Positions 42,280-49,731 of a stretch of DNA of 49,731 nt are shown one piece after another; position 1 is the stretch's first letter; every line of letters begins with the position of its first letter. Location of the stretch: positions 1-49,731 of the forward strand of contig JAOZFT010000033.1 in the NCBI GenBank assembly GCA_027492035.1. The letters are read 5' to 3'. The position numbers were made by a program, and so were the translations under genes. This stretch comes from Thermoproteota archaeon. GTDB lineage: Archaea; Korarchaeota; JAOZGF01; JAOZFZ01. The notes under the pieces were generated by a model. The model searched no databases and had not been told where the DNA came from. It saw only the letters and a list, made by a program, of their open reading frames with translations.

Positions 42280-42513
42280 ATGAAATCCATTGTTTCTTCC
42301 AAGGGGCAAATCGTTATCCCTGCCAGTATCAGGGAGAAAATGGGGTTAAAACCAGGAGACATAGTTGAATTTGAACTAATAAATGGTAAACTTGTCATTA
42401 AAAAGACGGAGAATCCTTTAAGGGAAATCTTCGGGATCTCTAAGGGTTTGTTTGAGAAGAGCTCGGTTGAGCTCATCCAAGAAGTAAGGGGGGAAGATAG
42501 GGAGGAGCATTGA
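42280..42513 (+). CDS. AbrB/MazE-type antitoxin (VapB-like)
   Basis: 77 residues. SpoVT-AbrB swapped-hairpin domain: SIVSSKGQIVIPASIREKMG and 'LKPGDIVEFELINGKLVIKK', followed by a tail that would bind the toxin (EIFGISKGLFEKSSVELIQE). The frame is open from a TTG at 42241, but the family begins at 'M-K-S-I-V-S-S-K-G', i.e. the ATG at 42280, with GGTGG upstream. The TGA overlaps the toxin TTG (TTGA). Confidence 0.88.
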   Translation: MKSIVSSKGQIVIPASIREKMGLKPGDIVEFELINGKLVIKKTENPLREIFGISKGLFEKSSVELIQEVRGEDREEH

Positions 42514-43016
42514 TCTACACTTTCGACAGCGGAGTTTTCCTGGGTATTGCTAATGGAGAGAAAGGCTATGAACTAGCAGTGAAAGAAGTTGAGGAAGCAA
42601 TTAAACCTGGAAATACAATAACCCTTTCAACAATCACCTTAAACGAGGTTTTAACCCCATTTCTAAGGGTAAATGAAGAAAGGAAGGGGTTAAAGATCGT
42701 TGAAACCATAAAGTCATTAAAGCCCAAGGTAAAATTCATAGATGTCAATGAGGAAATATCTTTAAGGGCAGCTGAGTATAGAGCTAAAATTAAAACAATT
42801 GAAAATCGTTTTCTAGCTTTAGCAGATTCTATCATTTTAGCAACTGCTGTTATTGCGGAATCAGACTATTTAATCACAACAGACCCAGATTTCCTTTTAG
42901 TTGACGTCGTTAACATTAAAGGCCCAGGTTTAACTTTGAAAGATTGGTTAAAGAAATATGGTTCAAGAAAAGTGAAGGAGAAAATCAAGGAAGCTGAAGC
43001 TAAAGGGAAGATTTAG
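42510..43016 (+). CDS. vapC: PIN-domain toxin ribonuclease (VapC-like)
   Basis: 168 residues. Acidic residues of the PIN site are present: YTFDSGVFLGI (first Asp), TITLNEVLTPF (Glu), FLALADSIILATAV (Asp) and LITTDPDFL (Asp). A basic C-terminal tail (KKYGSRKVKEKIKEAEAKGK) of about 30 residues extends the domain. It would cleave RNA, commonly tRNA, when not held by the AbrB-type partner. The TTG start overlaps the antitoxin stop, as usual for such pairs. Confidence 0.85.
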   Translation: MIYTFDSGVFLGIANGEKGYELAVKEVEEAIKPGNTITLSTITLNEVLTPFLRVNEERKGLKIVETIKSLKPKVKFIDVNEEISLRAAEYRAKIKTIENRFLALADSIILATAVIAESDYLITTDPDFLLVDVVNIKGPGLTLKDWLKKYGSRKVKEKIKEAEAKGKI

Positions 43017-43149
43017 CGGTTGAGTGAATAAAACACATGAAATTAAAAGGGGATTTAAAAATGGCGAAAAATGGTTTAAATGAAAAAAGCAAAGTTGCAG
43101 TTACTGGTCTCCACAAAATTTTGAGATAGGAAAAAATCTGCCTACAACA

Positions 43150-43824
43150 TTAATATTTTTCCTCTTTCCTCCTTATCATTCGGTTATGGTAACTTGTGAA
43201 AAGAGCTATGAGTGGATTATGCCCTGTAAACCTGTCCTTTACTATTAAAGTTGTTACTGGAGCCTTTGAGTGCTTGGTGAAGAGTATATCATGTCCTATA
43301 CATAAACCAACTATGACGTTGAGGTCTGTCTCTGCCTTATTTAAAAGTGTTGCTTGAAGAACAGGGTTACATCCCGCTTCAAATTCACCTGGTCTCAGTT
43401 TATATTTCTCTGGAACCCCAAGAGCTGTTTTGTCAACTGCCCCACATTTGCAGACAACACTGTAAACTTTAAACCCTCTTTCCTCAAGAACCTTTGATAT
43501 TCTTAAGGCTTCATCACTTAAACCTATACAGAAAGCTACACCTATTCTTTTATAGTTCATTTTTTCACTGAACTCAATTAATTCAAGAATTCTTGGCCTG
43601 ACAGGTATAAGTCTTCCCCTAACTACTTCATATCCTTCTTTTTCGTTAATTGTTGACTGAACATAAACTTTCCCCACATTCTCCTCTCTGTACAATTCAG
43701 TTATTGACTTAATCGTTTCAGTTTCACTTTTCATTGGACAGAAATCTGGAAGCCTTTCTTCATCTTTCACTCCTTTATAACAGTACCTAAACTTGCAGTA
43801 TGCACATTTAAGATTCATCTCCAA
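43150..43824 (-). CDS. DUF1847 family protein
   Basis: 224 residues. An N-terminal Cys cluster CAYCKFRYCYKG plus FCPM, then VGKVYVQSTINEKEG, IGVAFCIGLSDEALRISKVL, VVCKCGAVDKTALG, 'KLRPGEFEAGCNPVLQATLL' and VIVGLCIGHDILFTKHSKAP are the text of the Cys-rich DUF1847 proteins, found mostly in anaerobes. The many Cys suggest a metal or Fe-S cluster; the activity is not known. ATG start; convergent with the VapC gene, downstream (in the minus sense) of an hsdM remnant. Confidence 0.8.
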   Translation of the reverse strand: MEMNLKCAYCKFRYCYKGVKDEERLPDFCPMKSETETIKSITELYREENVGKVYVQSTINEKEGYEVVRGRLIPVRPRILELIEFSEKMNYKRIGVAFCIGLSDEALRISKVLEERGFKVYSVVCKCGAVDKTALGVPEKYKLRPGEFEAGCNPVLQATLLNKAETDLNVIVGLCIGHDILFTKHSKAPVTTLIVKDRFTGHNPLIALFTSYHNRMIRRKEEKY

Positions 43825-43842
43825 TTATAACACCTTTAAAAC

Positions 43843-44129
43843 CTATATTTCCATATATTTTTCTTTATTTTGTTCTGTCATCTTCCACACCTTAAACTCC
43901 ATCTTATTCAAAATATCTGGCTCAACATCATCTAAACCAAGCCTGTATTTTGCTTAAGATCTGCATTAGTCTATGAATATGCCCCGTCACTTATTATTCT
44001 CTGCCCAGCTTGAGTTGCATTGAAATCAACAATGTCTATAACTCCCTGCAATTTTGGATTTTCTATTGCTATCTTCCTCAAAGCTTCTGTTAGTTTTTTA
44101 TTATAGCTACCCAGAACATTTCTATTTTT
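43843..44129 (-). pseudogene. hsdM: decayed type I restriction-modification DNA methylase (hsdM) fragment
   Basis: The minus strand from 44126 reads NVLGSYNKKLTEALRKIAIE, PKLQGVIDIVDFN, ATQAGQRIISD up to a stop at 43973-43971; then in another frame KYRLGLDDVEPDILNK to MTEQNKEKYMEI and a stop at 43845-43843. 'IVDFNATxAGQRI' followed by 'LGLxDVEPDILG' is the helical N-terminal region of HsdM, in correct order. Both the frameshift and the nonsense codon are visible, and the methylase core and partner genes (hsdS, hsdR) are absent. It is a remnant of a lost defence system beside the toxin-antitoxin pair. Confidence 0.7.
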
Positions 44130-44210
44130 CTTACTTTTTTTGCAACTAATATTTTTAAAGTTCTCTTGCTCTTTTTTGGTTGTGCCTTAAGTTGGGAAGT
44201 GAGGTGTTGA

Positions 44211-44939
44211 ATGGAAGTGTCTAGGTTGTTCTTTGGGAGGGAGAGGGGGGTGATACCTGCTTGTGACGTTTCAAGTTTAAAGCAGCTTAAGGAACTTGTT
44301 CAGTTAACTTGTGAAGTGGATGGGGTTGTGGGTTACAAGGTTGGTTTTTCTTTGGCTTTGAGGTATGGTTTAAAGAGAGTTGTTGAAACTGTGAGGGAGT
44401 ATAGTGACTTACCTGTTGTTTATGACCATCAGAAAGCTGGGACAGATATTCCGAGGATGGCTGAAGGGTTCGCTGAAGTTTGCAGTGAAGCTTCTTTGGA
44501 TGGAGTAATAATTTTTCCTTTGGCTGGTCCTGAAACCTTGAAGAGTTTTGTGGAGGAGTTGGTTAAGCATGGTTTGAAACCTTTTGTAGGGGCTGAAATG
44601 ACTCATCCAAAGTATTTAGGGAGCGAGGGAGGGTTTATAATTGATGAAGCTTTAGAGAGAATTTATGTGGTTGCAGCTGAATTAGGGGTTGATTGTTTTG
44701 TTGTTCCAGGGAATAAACCGGGGAGAATAAGTTTTTACGTTAAACTGCTTAGTGGAATCGTTAAGAAGCCTGTTTTCTGCCTGCCTGGAATAGGTAAGCA
44801 GGGAGGAGATATTGTTTCAGCTTTTAAATCAACCGTGAACTTTCCCTCCTACGCCATAATTGGTTCAGCCATATACGGGGCTGAAAACATCAAGGAAGCA
44901 GCTGAAAATTTCTGCATGGAAGCCTTGAGAAAGATTTAG
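44211..44939 (+). CDS. pyrF: orotidine 5'-phosphate decarboxylase
   Basis: 242 residues. It makes UMP from OMP. GVIPACDVSSLKQLKEL, GYKVGFSLALRYG, and the catalytic region VVYDHQKAGTDIPRMAEGF (K-x-x-x-D spacing of the divergent 'DHQKAGTDIP' subgroup rather than the common DxKxxDI), FVVPGNKPGRI, and CLPGIGKQGGDI with the phosphate site. ATG start with GTGAGGTGTT upstream. It lies on its own about 2.7 kb from pyrE, the gap being filled by accessory DNA. Confidence 0.88.
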   Translation: MEVSRLFFGRERGVIPACDVSSLKQLKELVQLTCEVDGVVGYKVGFSLALRYGLKRVVETVREYSDLPVVYDHQKAGTDIPRMAEGFAEVCSEASLDGVIIFPLAGPETLKSFVEELVKHGLKPFVGAEMTHPKYLGSEGGFIIDEALERIYVVAAELGVDCFVVPGNKPGRISFYVKLLSGIVKKPVFCLPGIGKQGGDIVSAFKSTVNFPSYAIIGSAIYGAENIKEAAENFCMEALRKI

Positions 44940-44964
44940 TTTTTTACTCCTAATTTTTTTTCTT
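44938..44964 (+). terminator. T-tracts after pyrF
   Basis: AGTTTTTTACTCC and AATTTTTTTTCTTT follow the pyrF stop within 25 nt, typical of archaeal intrinsic termination, before the convergent radical SAM gene. Confidence 0.45.
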
Positions 44965-44987
44965 TGGCAGGGAAGTTAAGGAAGGTT

Positions 44988-45941
44988 TCAGTGTCTGGAA
45001 GGCAGTTTTCTCATATAGAAGTTGTAGTTTCTGTATTTTAATGAAATTATTTTTCTTTCCCTTAACAATTTATTTAAAATTTTTTCAGGTTTCAACCCCC
45101 TCCTCTTTATTAGTTCATGAATGTAATCTTCTCTCATTGGATGGACGGAAGTTATGCTTAAAATGTCTTCCTCAACATTTCCTGTGCTCACAAACCCTGA
45201 ACCCTCGTATTCTATAAGGTATTCGGTTTTCAGTCCTTTCTTTCTGAACACGTGGTATGCCTTAATTAACTCCTTCTCTGTTGCTGGTTTAACCCATTTC
45301 TCTGCAGGTGGACGGGTTGGTGAAGCTAGAAAAGAGGTTTCAGGTTTCACTTCAGTTAAGAAATCTGCTATTCTTTCGTATTCTTCCTCTTCATCATTTA
45401 ATCCTTTCACAAGCATTGTTTCAGTGATTACTTTGCCTTTGAATGAACGTGAAAAACGTTTCATTCCCTCCACAATTTCTTCAAGTTTCAAGTCCCTATG
45501 CGGCCTGTCTATTTTCTTCCAAACATCCATTTTCACTGCATCAACTTTTAAAGAAACCAAATCTGCGTTCTTTAAATCGTTTCTCACTTTTTCGTCAAAA
45601 ATTAAGGATCCATTAGTTATGACAGCTACGGGGATATCTAATCTTTTCCTCAGTTCCTTTATTTCTTTCCCTAAATTTATGTCTAAAGTGGGCTCCCCAT
45701 CAGGGACAAAAGTTATGTAATCAATTTTTCTGTTCCCTACTTTCTTCACCCTCTTAACAACTTCTTCAACCACTTCTTTTGAGTTGTAGAATTTTTTCCT
45801 TTCAATGGTTTTCTTTACTGTACTTCCGAGTTGACAGTAAACACAACCGTAACTGCAAATTTTTGGAGGGATGTTGTTCACTCCCAACGATTTACCTAGT
45901 CTACGGGAAGGAACAGGGCCGAAAGCAAACATAGCAAACAT
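44988..45941 (-). CDS. radical SAM protein (COG0731-like) with a C-terminal winged-helix-like region
   Basis: 317 residues. FAFGPVPSRRLGKSLGVNNI leads into ICSYGCVYCQLGS, the C-x3-C-x2-C [4Fe-4S] motif at about residue 32-39. 'FVPDGEPTLDINLG', VITNGSL, DLVSLKVDAV and 'ITETMLVKGLNDEEEEYE' follow the COG0731 pattern, which also contains TYW1. The last about 70 residues (REDYIHELIKRRGLKPEKIL) are helical and may bind nucleic acid. The substrate is unknown; a tRNA- or protein-modifying role is possible. It is 80 nt downstream of, and on the same strand as, the PfkB gene. Confidence 0.82.
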   Translation of the reverse strand: MFAMFAFGPVPSRRLGKSLGVNNIPPKICSYGCVYCQLGSTVKKTIERKKFYNSKEVVEEVVKRVKKVGNRKIDYITFVPDGEPTLDINLGKEIKELRKRLDIPVAVITNGSLIFDEKVRNDLKNADLVSLKVDAVKMDVWKKIDRPHRDLKLEEIVEGMKRFSRSFKGKVITETMLVKGLNDEEEEYERIADFLTEVKPETSFLASPTRPPAEKWVKPATEKELIKAYHVFRKKGLKTEYLIEYEGSGFVSTGNVEEDILSITSVHPMREDYIHELIKRRGLKPEKILNKLLRERKIISLKYRNYNFYMRKLPSRH

Positions 45942-46021
45942 CTCCCTAAGTTTATTCCTAAAAATTTTTCTTCAATGTTTTTATGGCTTAATTAAACATT
46001 TAAAGTATTTGTTTAATTTTG

Positions 46022-46909
46022 TTAGAGTTTAAGTAAACGCCGGAGTTTTCTTGCATAAATCTCCTCAATCTCTTTTTTGTTTGGTATAGCCTTTAATCCT
46101 TTGTCTTTCAATGAAGCAGCTGCTGCAGCCTCACCTGTCAGCAGAGAGTCTTGCAGGCTTTTCCCTTTAAGCATCGAGTAAAGCATTCCGCCCATAAAAA
46201 CGTCTCCAGCACCTGTTTCATCCACTACCTCTTTTACTTCAACCCCTGGCAGTTTAATTTCTTCTTTGGAAGTTAAGACAAAAACTCCCTCCTTTCCCAA
46301 GGTTACAATGCAAATTCTCACTCCTTCACGTAAAAACATTGAACAGGTAATTTCTGGGTTTTCATGAAATAACTTGGCTTCCTCAATACTTAGTTTAATT
46401 ATATCTACATGTTTCACAGCCTTTAAACATAAATCTCCTTTTAGAAATATTTCCTTTTCCTTGTTTAGAAACCTTGTAAGCCCTTGAGCATCAAGTGAAA
46501 TTACACCCTTAAACTTCCTCCTAATTTTCTCGATCATTTCTAAAGTTACTTCTTGGAATATTGGGCCTAAATGAATGATTTCAGCTTCTAGGAAACTTTT
46601 AGGTATTTGGTTGAAGGACAAAGGCTTACCTGTACAAACAATTTTTGACACCCTCTTCCCTTTTAGGTAATGATGTTCAAAAACAGTTGATTCCTCCATT
46701 AACCTTAAACCACTTAAATTCAGTTCCTCTAAAAAACTTAGGTAATTCCTCAAGTTTAAACCCAAATTAGCCACAACTCCTGTTTTCACACCTAGTTTTG
46801 AAGCAGTTAAACCTGTGTAGAAAGGGGTTCCACCTATGGATTCAAAAAAACTTTCACCCTTGTAAATTAAATCTTTAGAGAAGTTTCCCACCACAACCAG
46901 CTCAACCAT
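46022..46909 (-). CDS. PfkB-family (ribokinase-like) carbohydrate kinase
   Basis: 295 residues. GNFSKDLIYKG near the N-terminus, FFESIGGTPFYTGLTASKLG (the GG substrate motif), VISLDAQGLTR, VTLGKEGVFVL and the C-terminal signature VDETGAGDVFMGGMLYSMLK with the catalytic Asp in G-A-G-D. It phosphorylates a sugar or nucleoside; neighbours do not indicate which. ATG start. Confidence 0.85.
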   Translation of the reverse strand: MVELVVVGNFSKDLIYKGESFFESIGGTPFYTGLTASKLGVKTGVVANLGLNLRNYLSFLEELNLSGLRLMEESTVFEHHYLKGKRVSKIVCTGKPLSFNQIPKSFLEAEIIHLGPIFQEVTLEMIEKIRRKFKGVISLDAQGLTRFLNKEKEIFLKGDLCLKAVKHVDIIKLSIEEAKLFHENPEITCSMFLREGVRICIVTLGKEGVFVLTSKEEIKLPGVEVKEVVDETGAGDVFMGGMLYSMLKGKSLQDSLLTGEAAAAASLKDKGLKAIPNKKEIEEIYARKLRRLLKL

Positions 46910-47103
46910 AAACTACTACCTCAAAAAATTCTTCTTGACCCCTCTTGCAAAGGTTTTAACTGGAATTTCTTCCATTATTTTTTTAAAAGTGAAAAAATCT
47001 TTTTTACTGTTTCTCCTTTTATGAAGCCACCCAACCCTTTGTGAAACAAATACTTCCTTTGAAAAAGGGGTTGCTTAGTTTTTGAGGAAGGAGGAGGGAG
47101 GAT

Positions 47104-47904
47104 GTGATTAAGGAATTTGAAACAAGTGATAATGTCCATGTTTCTTATTTAGATTCAGGGGAGGGGCTGCCACTGTTGTTTATTCATGGATGGGCTGCAA
47201 CAAAGAATTTCTGGCGTTACCAAACAAGGTATTTCTCGAAAAAATTCAGGGTTATAGCTTTAGATTTGAGGGGTCATGGAGACTCAGACAAGTTTTTAAA
47301 CATTGATTACTCGGTTGACAGGTTGGTAAAGGATGTTTCAGAACTTTTAAACACTTTATCTTTGAAAGATTTTGTGTTAATAGGCCATAGTTTAGGGGGA
47401 GTAATAGCTTTAAAAAGTTATAAATTATACAAACAAGAAACCAAGGGTTTAGTGCTTACAGGGACACCTACTGTTTTAAATCCTGGACTTAAAGGGAGAG
47501 TTGAGTGTTTCATTTTAAAAATGCTTTTTAAACACAGAATCCTCGCTGAAAAAATCCTTACACCTAAAATGTTCAGTTCAAACGTTCCAAGTCAACTCTT
47601 AAATTTTGTAAGGGCTGAATCAGCTAAAACTCCACCGCAGATTCTGCTAAAAATTTTGGAAGGAAACAGAGGTGTAAACGTTAAAGGAATCCTTGAAGAA
47701 ATAGAGAAGCCTGTCCTCATCTTAGTAGGCAGTGAAGACTCGGTGGTCAAACCTAAGAACCAGTTAAGGATGAAGGAAATGCTTAAAAAAGCTGAGTATA
47801 TAGAAATTAAAGGTGCAGGACATAACGTAATGCTTGAAAAACCAGAAAAATTTAATGAAGCAGTGAAGAATTTTTTGGAGCATTTGAAAATCGGAAGAAA
47901 TTAA
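47104..47904 (+). CDS. alpha/beta hydrolase
   Basis: 266 residues. LLFIHGWAATKNFWRYQTRY (oxyanion HG), VIALDLRGHGDSDKF, the nucleophile elbow LIGHSLGGVIAL with Ser at about residue 98, VLILVGSEDSVVKP (acid) and IKGAGHNVMLEKPE (His). A complete catalytic triad; an esterase, lactonase or haloperoxidase-like role is possible. No signal peptide. GTG start right after AGGAAGGAGGAGGGAGG. The next gene on the strand is a methyltransferase after a strong hairpin. Confidence 0.88.
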   Translation: MIKEFETSDNVHVSYLDSGEGLPLLFIHGWAATKNFWRYQTRYFSKKFRVIALDLRGHGDSDKFLNIDYSVDRLVKDVSELLNTLSLKDFVLIGHSLGGVIALKSYKLYKQETKGLVLTGTPTVLNPGLKGRVECFILKMLFKHRILAEKILTPKMFSSNVPSQLLNFVRAESAKTPPQILLKILEGNRGVNVKGILEEIEKPVLILVGSEDSVVKPKNQLRMKEMLKKAEYIEIKGAGHNVMLEKPEKFNEAVKNFLEHLKIGRN

Positions 47905-47951
47905 TTGCTTCACTTAAAAACCTGAATAAACAACGGAACATGGTGAATTTG

Positions 47952-47981
47952 TTTTCTTTCCTAGTTTTCTAGGGAAGAAAA
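47952..47981. terminator. 13-bp inverted repeat with a TTTT loop downstream of the hydrolase gene
   Basis: TTTTCTTTCCTAG and CTAGGGAAGAAAA pair over 13 positions (one T-G wobble) around TTTT, 48 nt after the hydrolase stop and about 97 nt before the methyltransferase start. In RNA it would be a stable stem. It could terminate or protect the hydrolase mRNA, or be a protein-binding palindrome for the next gene. Shape is direct; role is inferred. Confidence 0.5.
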
Positions 47982-48077
47982 ATAACATGTTTTAAGGAAA
48001 CAGTTTTCCAAAATAACTTTTGCTATTTTGCATAAACAAATTTAATGGTATTCAAATTGAATAGAAGAGGAAGGGGC

Positions 48078-48758
48078 ATGGTAAAGTTAAATATGAACTT
48101 TATCAGGGATTTACAAAGAAGATTTGAAGCAATCCCAACCTTTTCTGCTTTACTTTACAATGCTTTAGCAAGGAGGATCCTAGCCAAGCCTGAAACAAAA
48201 ATAGCTGAAGATATAGCTAAGAAAATAAAGAAAGGGACTGTTCTTGATTTAGGCTCAGGAACAGGTTACTTGTCGATAGAGATTGCGAAGAGGGTGCCGA
48301 ATCTTCAAGTTTACGGTATAGATTTAAGTGTAAAAATGGTTGAGATTGCAAAAAGTTACGCAAGAAATATAAGAAATGTTAAGTTCTTCCTCGGCAATGC
48401 CGCAAAACTTCCTTTTGGGGAAGAATCAATTGATTTTATTGTGAGTACAGGTTCTCTCCACCATTGGAGAAAACCAGTCAAAGTGTTTAATGAATGTTAC
48501 CGTGTTTTAAAGGAAGGTAAGGAGGCATGGATATATGATGGATGTCCTGACGCCTTAAAAATTGCAATTAAGGAAAAAAGGAAAGAGTACGGACTCCTAA
48601 GTTATGTAATATTGACTAAGATTACTGGAGTCCATGGGTTTACTAAAGAGGAGTATAGAAACAAGATTAAGGATATTTTAGAACAAACTAGGTTTAGAAA
48701 AAGTTACCAAATGGAATTGTTAGACATATGGATGAAAATTAAACTTGTAAAGGCTTGA
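48078..48758 (+). CDS. class I SAM-dependent methyltransferase
   Basis: 226 residues. Motif I VLDLGSGTGYLSIEIAKRVP (about residue 55-75), acidic strand-2 end VYGIDLSVKMVEIAKSYA, FFLGNAAKLPFGEESIDFIV, then STGSLHHW and YRVLKEGKEAWIYDG: a UbiE/SAM methyltransferase fold. The frame is open from an ATG at 48045, but GAGGAAGGGG just before the ATG at 48078 makes that the more likely start. Substrate unknown. Confidence 0.85.
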   Translation: MVKLNMNFIRDLQRRFEAIPTFSALLYNALARRILAKPETKIAEDIAKKIKKGTVLDLGSGTGYLSIEIAKRVPNLQVYGIDLSVKMVEIAKSYARNIRNVKFFLGNAAKLPFGEESIDFIVSTGSLHHWRKPVKVFNECYRVLKEGKEAWIYDGCPDALKIAIKEKRKEYGLLSYVILTKITGVHGFTKEEYRNKIKDILEQTRFRKSYQMELLDIWMKIKLVKA

Positions 48759-49110
48759 GACATCTATCCATTTACAGGCCTTTCTTCAAGCATTAAAGTT
48801 TCACCAGAGTTTATTTAGTGGATACTTCAAAAATTTTCCAGTAAGTAAATTTTACTTTAAAACCTGAAATTTCTGGTTTAGTGTCTAATTATCGGCTTCT
48901 CCCTTTCTTTATCAATAAATATAGGAATAGTTGAAAAAACTTTGTTATTCTCTCCAAAAATCTTACTCTGTATCCTTTTTTACTAACTCAACTTTCCTTT
49001 TCTTCTATTTTGAACCTGAAAAATTATTTAAAGCAGTTGGTTTTATGGAGGCAGCGTTAGGGTCCACTGTTGCTTTTAACTCTAAAATAAAACATTCGAA
49101 AAGGCCAGGT
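48759..49110. other. convergent intergenic region, nothing identified
   Basis: About 350 nt between the methyltransferase (plus) and nre (minus). AT-rich with T-tracts. A plus frame at 48931-49125 is Ser/Phe-rich and lacks a ribosome site. No tRNA, hairpin or decayed gene recognised. Confidence 0.45.
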
Positions 49111-49731
49111 TTAGATTCTCTTTAGGAAGTAGTAAAGAGTTAATTGATGTCTTAAACGGTTATAAACTTCGCTTTTCTTTAACCATTTATTTATTGGTGT
49201 TTTAAGTCTTTTATTGAGTAAATTGATGGCTTCCTTCATTTTTTCAAATCTTAAAGGTTTCTTTTTGAAAGCTAAACGACTTATTTCCCTAAACCTCCAT
49301 ACTCCCAATGGTATCCATTCTTTGTAAACTTCTAGAAAAGCTATTACCGCTGCTTGTTTCTTTATTTTGTTTAGGAACTCCAGTACAGGAAGTTTAACTG
49401 CGTAGTATGCACCTGTTATGTTTCCAGCGTATTTCTTTCTCCCCTTTGTTAATTCGTAATCTGAGTAAATTACTGGGTTGTTTGAAACAAGCCATGTTTC
49501 CATTGCTTCAAACATCCAAGGTGAAGGGGCTATTAAAAACTGGACATTGTTTCCCAAGGCTTCATGTCCAAAAATTAAATATTCACTTATTTCAGGGTGG
49601 TCAAGTATTTTCTTGCGTAAATTTTCAGATAGGATGCTGTCCACTGCCGTTATGCTCCATTCAGTTGGAACAATTTTCCTTTTATTCTTTAAACCAAGTA
49701 AACCAAGCGAGAATATTCTTGTTATTTGTGT
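49111..49731 (-). CDS. archaeal Nre-family DNA-repair protein, 5' part outside the window
   Basis: The frame does not start at the GTG at 49644: it stays open to the last base, and the upstream residues TRIFSLGLLGLKNKRKIV and PTEWSITAVDSILS continue the Nre pattern. About 206 C-terminal residues are present. FLIAPSPWMFEAMETWLVS, YAVKLPVLEFLNKIKKQAAV and WIPLGVWRFREISRLAFKKK match the archaeal Nre C-terminal domain. The last residues HQLTLYYFLKRI contain a PIP-like box (Q-x-x-L-x-x-F), as in NreA proteins that bind PCNA. Role: repair of DNA damage with the sliding clamp (family knowledge). The N-terminal zinc finger lies beyond the window. Confidence 0.85.
   Translation of the reverse strand, partial: TQITRIFSLGLLGLKNKRKIVPTEWSITAVDSILSENLRKKILDHPEISEYLIFGHEALGNNVQFLIAPSPWMFEAMETWLVSNNPVIYSDYELTKGRKKYAGNITGAYYAVKLPVLEFLNKIKKQAAVIAFLEVYKEWIPLGVWRFREISRLAFKKKPLRFEKMKEAINLLNKRLKTPINKWLKKSEVYNRLRHQLTLYYFLKRI

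Noticed and set aside
48931..49125. 64-residue frame between the methyltransferase and nre
   Set aside because: TTG-type start without ribosome site, Ser/Phe-rich, runs into the end of nre on the other strand.
1..49731. tRNA, rRNA, CRISPR arrays, transposases and C/D-box RNAs
   Set aside because: No T-loop/anticodon fold, no regular spaced repeats, no IS-type gene and no paired RTGATGA/CTGA boxes were seen by eye; a dedicated RNA and repeat search would be the decisive test.

Overview
The window reads as archaeal chromosome, AT-rich and densely coded, with many GTG and TTG starts, GGAGG/GGTG-type ribosome sites and TATA boxes about 30-45 nt before starts. Archaeal markers are an Nre-family protein with a C-terminal PIP-like box, an F420-type LLM oxidoreductase, class IB PyrD/PyrK, an AbrB-VapC pair and a NEW3/ABC cassette. 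A thermophilic or anaerobic member of Thermoproteota (TACK) is my inference; the phylum cannot be proven from these genes. No rRNA, tRNA, CRISPR array or intact transposase was seen.

Layout: 1-1.2 kb is decayed DNA (fragments, a frameshifted small Cys protein, an antisense methyltransferase remnant with an internal stop). 1.3-5.3 kb holds a protoheme-farnesyltransferase-like UbiA enzyme, a short GH3 enzyme and a B12-binding radical SAM protein coupled to a small membrane protein. 5.7-9.0 kb is a three-gene cluster: divergent homocitrate synthase, LysX-like ATP-grasp ligase and homoisocitrate dehydrogenase-like enzyme. 9.3-12.3 kb is a NEW3 protein/ABC-2 operon. 12.4-20.1 kb carries single metabolic genes: PHP, CDP-alcohol phosphatidyltransferase, cupin, threonine aldolase, GNAT, Nudix, KBL and LLM. 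20.2-21.6 kb is a gene graveyard (AAA/DUF4143 ATPase, HExxH-like frame, radical SAM fragment). 21.6-34.0 kb holds a membrane protein, a DJ-1-type lipoprotein, a P-type cation ATPase, an amidinohydrolase, a DNA glycosylase, an M1 aminopeptidase with HEAT repeats, a class III aminotransferase and a phosphodiesterase. 34.4-39.1 kb is a complete livKHMGF-type branched-chain amino-acid transporter. 39.1-44.9 kb has pyrD, pyrK, pyrE and pyrF, with an accessory patch (AbrB-VapC, DUF1847, hsdM remnant) before pyrF. 45-49.7 kb has a TYW1/COG0731-like radical SAM protein, PfkB kinase, alpha/beta hydrolase, methyltransferase and the 3' part of nre, which runs off the window.

Together the intact genes suggest an organism that takes up and degrades peptides and amino acids (Liv transporter, aminopeptidase, aminotransferase, amidinohydrolase, two threonine/glycine enzymes) and makes its own pyrimidines. 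The least understood intact unit is the 5.7-9.0 kb trio, which resembles the start of an aminoadipate (LysW-type) pathway without LysW, homoaconitase or the later Lys enzymes nearby. Several starts were moved from the longest possible frame to internal codons with better ribosome sites; this is stated per entry.
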